Origin: Lasiodiplodia sp. COLG20
Lineage: Eukaryota; Ascomycota; Dothideomycetes; Botryosphaeriales; Botryosphaeriaceae
Direction: 5' to 3'
Assembly (NCBI GenBank): GCA_009801085.1
Contig: VNWV01000002.1
Coordinates: 2,046,001-2,110,000, forward strand
DNA length: 64,000 bases
A program made the translations under genes and the position numbers. This document shows positions 59,115 through 64,000 of the stretch, one piece after another (position 1 is the stretch's first letter; each line of letters starts with the position of its first letter). The notes under the pieces are model-generated. The model was not told the origin of the DNA. It saw only the letters and a list, made by a program, of their open reading frames with translations, and made no database searches.

Positions 59115-62100
59115 GGTTGCTGAGGATCGAGGTCGCACCAACTAGCCTCTGAAGAGCAGGCGGCTCTGTGTCCTTATATATGAACATCCAGGCGGACCAG
59201 GTGGCTGGACCGGCATCTTACAGCAGCAGGAACTGGCAGTGAACCATGAACCCGGTGGCTTGGCCGGTCAATCTCAGGTCATTTGGGCAGATCCCGTCTA
59301 CGGGTGAGGTGATTGAAAGTGGAGCGGCGGGGGGCAACATGGGAGCGGCCACGCAGACGCGCATGCGGTGGCACGGGCGGGCATTCCAGGGCGTGGAAGA
59401 TGGCAAAGAGCGTGGATGGGATTGATGGCGCCAAGACGGTCAACTAGTGCACGGCAGGCTGATCCATGCAGGGTATTTCCCCGAGCACAGGTCGATTCTC
59501 GCGCTGCGCGTCCGCTGACGGTGAGGAGCTTGCAAATGCACGCGCGCTGACTTGTTGGTGGCGATGCAGCGAGTAATGCGGGCGCGGGGAGCAGCAGCGC
59601 CTTGCCCGCTGTGGCTTAAGCGGGGAGTGAGATTGATTGACGCGGCCATGGATGTAGAAACAGAACGAAACAGTCAGCCGGTGACGACAGCCGGGGCAGC
59701 TCGCACGGCCAAGCACACGGCCGGGGCGGAGTACAACGGCGGCGGGAGGGTGCTCTGGTTGAGGCAAGCCGGCGGCTTGGCTGCGCGTGTGATGGAGTGA
59801 TGGACAGGAGAGCGGGCGGCTACTGCTTATGTCAAGGGCGTGAGCCAGACCACGGGCTGAATAATGGGCGGACGACGACTGGCGATGCTGGGACGGTGTG
59901 CAATCATCGGCGGGAGCTCGCGATGGGGAAGAGGTGGCCGGCGGGGCGCAGTGCGGCTCGAGAGCGGCGAATGAGAGAATCGATCGCAGCCAGCTGCAGG
60001 CGCCTTGCGAATATGGACGGCCGGGGGGCGTGCAGGCTCGGGCGTGGATGTCGAGGAATGACGTTGGGTCGTGGGTGGAGGCCGGGGCCGCTAGCGCCGG
60101 ATTGGGTGAGGTGGGCGGCCAAGGGAGCGGCCGACAGAAGCGCACCAGCCACCGCGCGTGCTTATGCAGACACTCGGGTCTCGAACTACTCCAGACGGAC
60201 AGGTACCTGCGTGCCTACCGCCCGCTGCGATCGCAATTTCACGCGAAACACCAGCTGCTCCGCATCCACGGCTGCCCTGCCTCGGCACAATGCGCTGAAA
60301 CAGGTTAAGGTCGAACTGTGTGCGACCCGGCCATGTCGCTGCTTCTGGCGCATGAGGGAACGTTCCAAGGCCAGTGGAGAGCCCATAGCACCGGGCCAGC
60401 GCACAGGATTATCTCCGCGGCCATCACCTCGTCCCGGGCCAGATGCCGTCGTGAATAATCCACTCTTTTAGCTCGTTGTTGCCCGCGTTGCGTCAGGCGG
60501 CGGGGCGGTTGCGCTGTAGTGCCTGAGCCCAGTATGCAGAGAAGTCCGAGAGGCCAGCGAGCCGCTCCTCTTCTCCTTCGGGCAGCACAGCGGTGAGCTG
60601 CAGATGTCGTGCAGTGCCCTGGGCGTGCTCGCGTGCAACTCAACCACGGTGTTTCGTTTCCAGAAGTCATCTCCTTTCCGCTGATTCGCCGCATGTCTCT
60701 CCCACGCGACCCCCGGGCTACACCGCAGCTTGCAGACGCTCCCCTCACAGATCCGCGCTGACCAGAGTATCAGCAATACGGCCTGCGCTGCACTTCGATG
60801 CTGTGCCACGATGATGCCTAGATCAGCGAATACAAGGCGTGCCTTAGCTGATTTGAGGTAAGCTTAGCAGGGTGAGACAGCAGTTAATCGCCATTCGAAA
60901 GTTTCTTGCCATCATGCTTACTCGCTACCCGAGATACTTCCCAAGAATAGCCAAGACATGCCCGCCTACGTCCAACTCTCCTCGTCCGCTAGCATCAGCG
61001 TCTATATCGACAACACCAGTATACGCTCTCAGTCCGAATTGGGCACGGAATGTTGCGAAGTGCCGGTGGCGGCGACTAGTGATGCCGGCAGATGGACTCG
61101 GCGGCGCCACGCCTCGACGCCTTTGTCATGACGTCGAAACAAACAATCGAAACGAAACACTTCCTCTCGTCTTCTCGAACACGGACCCGCACCATCTCAC
61201 TGGTACACGACGAGCTCATTTCTCCCGCCAAGGCGACGATTGGAGATGAAGGAGCACGACGCGCTGGTAGCGATGCCTGCTAAGTCGAAGTGTCGTGGAA
61301 TTTGGGATGGACAGGGACTATAGACAAACAGGCAGGCAGACCGAGCATCCGGGGGAGGCGCAAACCTTACTCTTCTCGCAGGCCGCTGCGCACTGCCGAC
61401 GACAAACCTCATGCCATGGTCAGGCGGCCGCCAACAGCAAATGGCCTTCGTACAATTACTCCGCACGACAGAAAAACTCATGGGCTGTGCTGGCTTGACT
61501 CGTAGTCTTGGACAGTCCGTTCGACCGCGGTCTCAGCCCAGAACGCCGCGCCCAGGGAGCTGGTTCGGCAGGCCAGCCCACCGGCCCAATCGCACCTGCC
61601 TTGTTATTCAGGAACAGGCAGGTACTCCCCGCTGGACCCTCGTATCGCCACTGCATGCCGATTCAACACCGGCAAGGAGTTTATAGGGGCCTGCGTTCAG
61701 CTATTGCCCTTTCTAACCGTGCGCTGACTCGGCATCGGGCCGCCGCCGTGGTATTTGCGCTGCACGCAATGGGCCACGCCTGTTCCTTCAATCGCACCCG
61801 CCGGCCCTGACAACCCGTTAGGCCCGCCGCAAAACGGCCCGAAGGAAGCTGGGGAAGCTACTTCACCTCAAGGCCTCCCTGGGCGCCGCGCCCATAAATT
61901 GCAAGAGAAGGGCAGCGTGAAGAAGAGAGAAACAGGTGCTCACCCGATGAGAAAAGAGGCAGTAGCTACCCCAGTCCCTGGCCCTGCACATCCACCTGCT
62001 GCTTTCGGCTTGGCAGCGGTAAACCAGGAAACCTTATAGGCGAAAGTAAATTACAGCCTCGCTCGGCCAATCAGCGCCCTCAACCGTCCATTACAAAGGA

Positions 62101-64000
62101 AGCAGTAGCGCTCGGGTCGCCTGCCATCACTATCACATTCCCCAGAGCAACGGTTTGCGTTCTTTTGGCCACGCACGTGTACCCACTTTTCCTTCGCCGC
62201 ACACCTGCATTCATCTGACTTCTGATTTCGATGTCGCCAAGCCCAGATGCCTTGTATACCAAGACAATTATTAATAGAACATCCTACTATCATCGGTCAA
62301 ATGTCTACCTTTTCCCTTCTCCGCTGCTTCAACGCGTGATGTTTGCAGTCGCCCACGCGTCATCAAGATGCTCATTCGCGCCCTCAATAATGACGATGAA
62401 AGCAATCCCTGCTCGACCACATGCAAAGAAGCAAACAAAGCCATACTCCACACATGCAACCCTATGGGAACCTCCTCTAAACACCACGTGAAATGTTCCG
62501 GCCCACGCTCTCTCGGCTATGCTTCCATTTTCTCCCTTCATCCTTGTTGCACAACAGGCCGTCTATCCGATACACGTCTTCTCCCCCCACCGAACCCCCT
62601 CGCGCGCACCTCCCTTCATTGCATGCAACGCGTTGAAAAAAAAAAAAAAAGGATCGGCGTTTCGGGACAGCAGAACCCGGAAGTCCGAGATCCTGCTGCT
62701 TTTGCCGCTTTTCCAGATGACATGTCTGTTGCGGAGACTCCCGCCGCACTCTTCTCTGTTTCGGGACGCGGCCCGCCTGCTTGGTGGACCGTGAGCGAGA
62801 AGAGAGAGGACCAAAAAAAATAAAAAAGAGGAAAGGGATACACGCGGTGCATAACTGCCAAGAATGAGGGCTCGCGCACTTTCTTCGGGTCATAATACTC
62901 GGGTCCACCCTTACCAGAGAGCGGAATGACGGGGATTGTCATTGGTGGGATGGCATGCCGCTGGATTTTTGCGAGCGATGCTGAGAAAAACCACCGATCT
63001 CTCCCAAAAGGTGTCCTCCGACTCCCGTGAGGGTGTGGTCCTCGTACTTGCCGCAAGGCTGCAACGGAGTCTGGGACAAATTGTTTCCGAGCTTCGGAAG
63101 GACGGAGTGTCGTACCGCTTTTTCCGTTATCTTGAACTTGTTGCCGTTTCAGATTTTTGAGCTATTTGGATTTTTCGGGGCGAGTTGTAGGTTTCATTGA
63201 ATGACGATGCTGTGCATCATTCAAACATTCTGAGGCAACCCTTCTCCGCTCGCGATTGTGACTGTGCATCATCTTAACAATTTGCTTTAAAAAAGCCCAC
63301 TTACTCTAGAACTATGCGGGTGTCAGCCTTTTCAAAGTACCGACACCACCAAAAGAGTGTAGATCACTGCTTTGTTGAATGCGTTGATAGCGATATGCTC
63401 TGTACACTCGAAGGCTCACCACAGGGGCGCGTAATGAAGAATTAAATACTACGCTAAATTACTGCTCCTCAAGTGACCACAGGCAGACCGTAAGAATGCT
63501 ACCCAATGAGCATGACGAGCCGCAATGGCTTTAGCTTTGTAGCGCTTTATAAAGTAGGGCCTCGAAATCCAGATCAACTTTTATGACTCATCCACAGCTC
63601 CATGTTGGGCCGCAATTCTGAATCTCCATTCTTCAGGAACGCGCCGACTGGCGTTCGGTCACTAATGCATTGAACAACCCTTACACTGGGTCGCCAAGCT
63701 GTACCCGGGTACTCGTATGGACCTGCCACAGCAGGAGAAATAGAGAGTCAGTAATGGGGAATGTGGTGATGGTCAATCATCATCATAGTATATTTAAAGG
63801 ATGGAGTAAAATTCCTTGTTGATGGTCATACACAAGTGCTGTTAATGAAAGAAAGCACAAAGAAACTTCGCCTACATCAGTTCACACTGACAGACCACTG
63901 ATAGAATGTATCGGTTATTTTCTTGGACTCAAAACGAGACCCAGTAGCGTCTATCTTTGTTTCGATCACCTTCTGAGCCCCAGCTTTCGACAGAGAAGAA
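59115..64000. other. 4.9-kb region at right edge without a firm gene
   Basis: The left end is the catalase promoter. From 59400 to 60800 the DNA is GC-rich with mirror-image open frames on both strands that carry no domain. A homopolymer run of about 15 A lies at 62636-62650. An ATG with a short frame and a GTAAGG donor (62940 downward, minus) was considered as a first exon, but no partner exon was found. The last 800 bp are AT-richer and have no long frame. Confidence 0.45.
59174..59180 (-). promoter_or_regulatory. TATA box of the catalase gene
   Basis: TATATAA on the minus strand, 60-66 bp upstream of the catalase ATG at 59114. Confidence 0.55.

Noticed and set aside
59444..60471. Open frames over 220 codons on both strands
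   Set aside because: Overlapping mirror frames in GC-rich DNA upstream of catalase, no domain or signal peptide.
62616..63056. 146-codon frame (minus) with a possible first exon and GTAAGG donor
   Set aside because: No downstream exon could be matched, and the frame ends in a homopolymer-coded Phe run.
1..64000. Secondary-metabolite gene cluster
   Set aside because: FAD oxidase, SDR and transporters occur, but no PKS, NRPS, terpene cyclase or cluster regulator is present, and the genes are separated by housekeeping genes.
1..64000. tRNA or rRNA genes
   Set aside because: Scanned by eye for T-arm (GTTCRANNC) patterns in a cloverleaf context; none was convincing. A tRNAscan run would be decisive.

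Overview
The window reads as nuclear DNA of a filamentous ascomycete (Pezizomycotina; Dothideomycetes is possible but not proven). The reasons are: 47-75 bp GT-AG introns in most genes, two HET-domain (vegetative incompatibility) genes, a DUF6536 membrane protein, a Whi5/Nrm1-type G1/S repressor, a large-subunit secreted catalase and a berberine-bridge-type FAD oxidase. No rRNA, tRNA, CRISPR or intact transposon was recognised. Most gene models below were assembled by hand from splice sites; exon coordinates are given in each entry and the reading phase of each joined model was checked.

Layout. 0-10 kb: a HET gene running off the left edge (-), head to head with a DUF6536 multispanning membrane protein (+); a 33-bp inverted repeat and a degenerate duplicated leader in the gap; an F-box protein (+); a secreted FAD-linked oxidoreductase (-). 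10-19 kb: a small basic protein (-), a short-chain dehydrogenase (-), an SLC35F6-like transporter (-), a second HET gene (-) and a Whi5/Nrm1-like protein (+). 19-33 kb: long gene-poor stretches around a coiled-coil protein of unknown function (+) and an anion:cation symporter of the MFS (+), then a possible small two-exon membrane protein (-) whose upstream DNA carries a cluster of CCAAT-containing 22-bp repeats. 33-50 kb: the mitochondrial m-AAA protease (-), a Ser/Thr-rich single-pass membrane protein (-), an alpha/beta-hydrolase with a long coiled-coil tail (+), a TMEM205-like protein (-) and Ku80 (+), the last two sharing a 334-bp divergent promoter. 50-64 kb: a 6-kb gene-free stretch, a secreted catalase (-), and nearly 5 kb at the right edge with no convincing gene.

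The genes do not form an obvious pathway or biosynthetic cluster: housekeeping functions (protease, Ku80, cell-cycle repressor, transporters) are interspersed with typical fungal accessory genes (HET, F-box, FAD oxidase, DUF6536). Gene density is about one per 3.5-4 kb. The most unusual signals are non-coding or structural: the CCAAT repeat cluster with the small split gene beside it, the inverted repeat whose arms differ only by transitions, and the mucin-like membrane protein that lacks a signal peptide.
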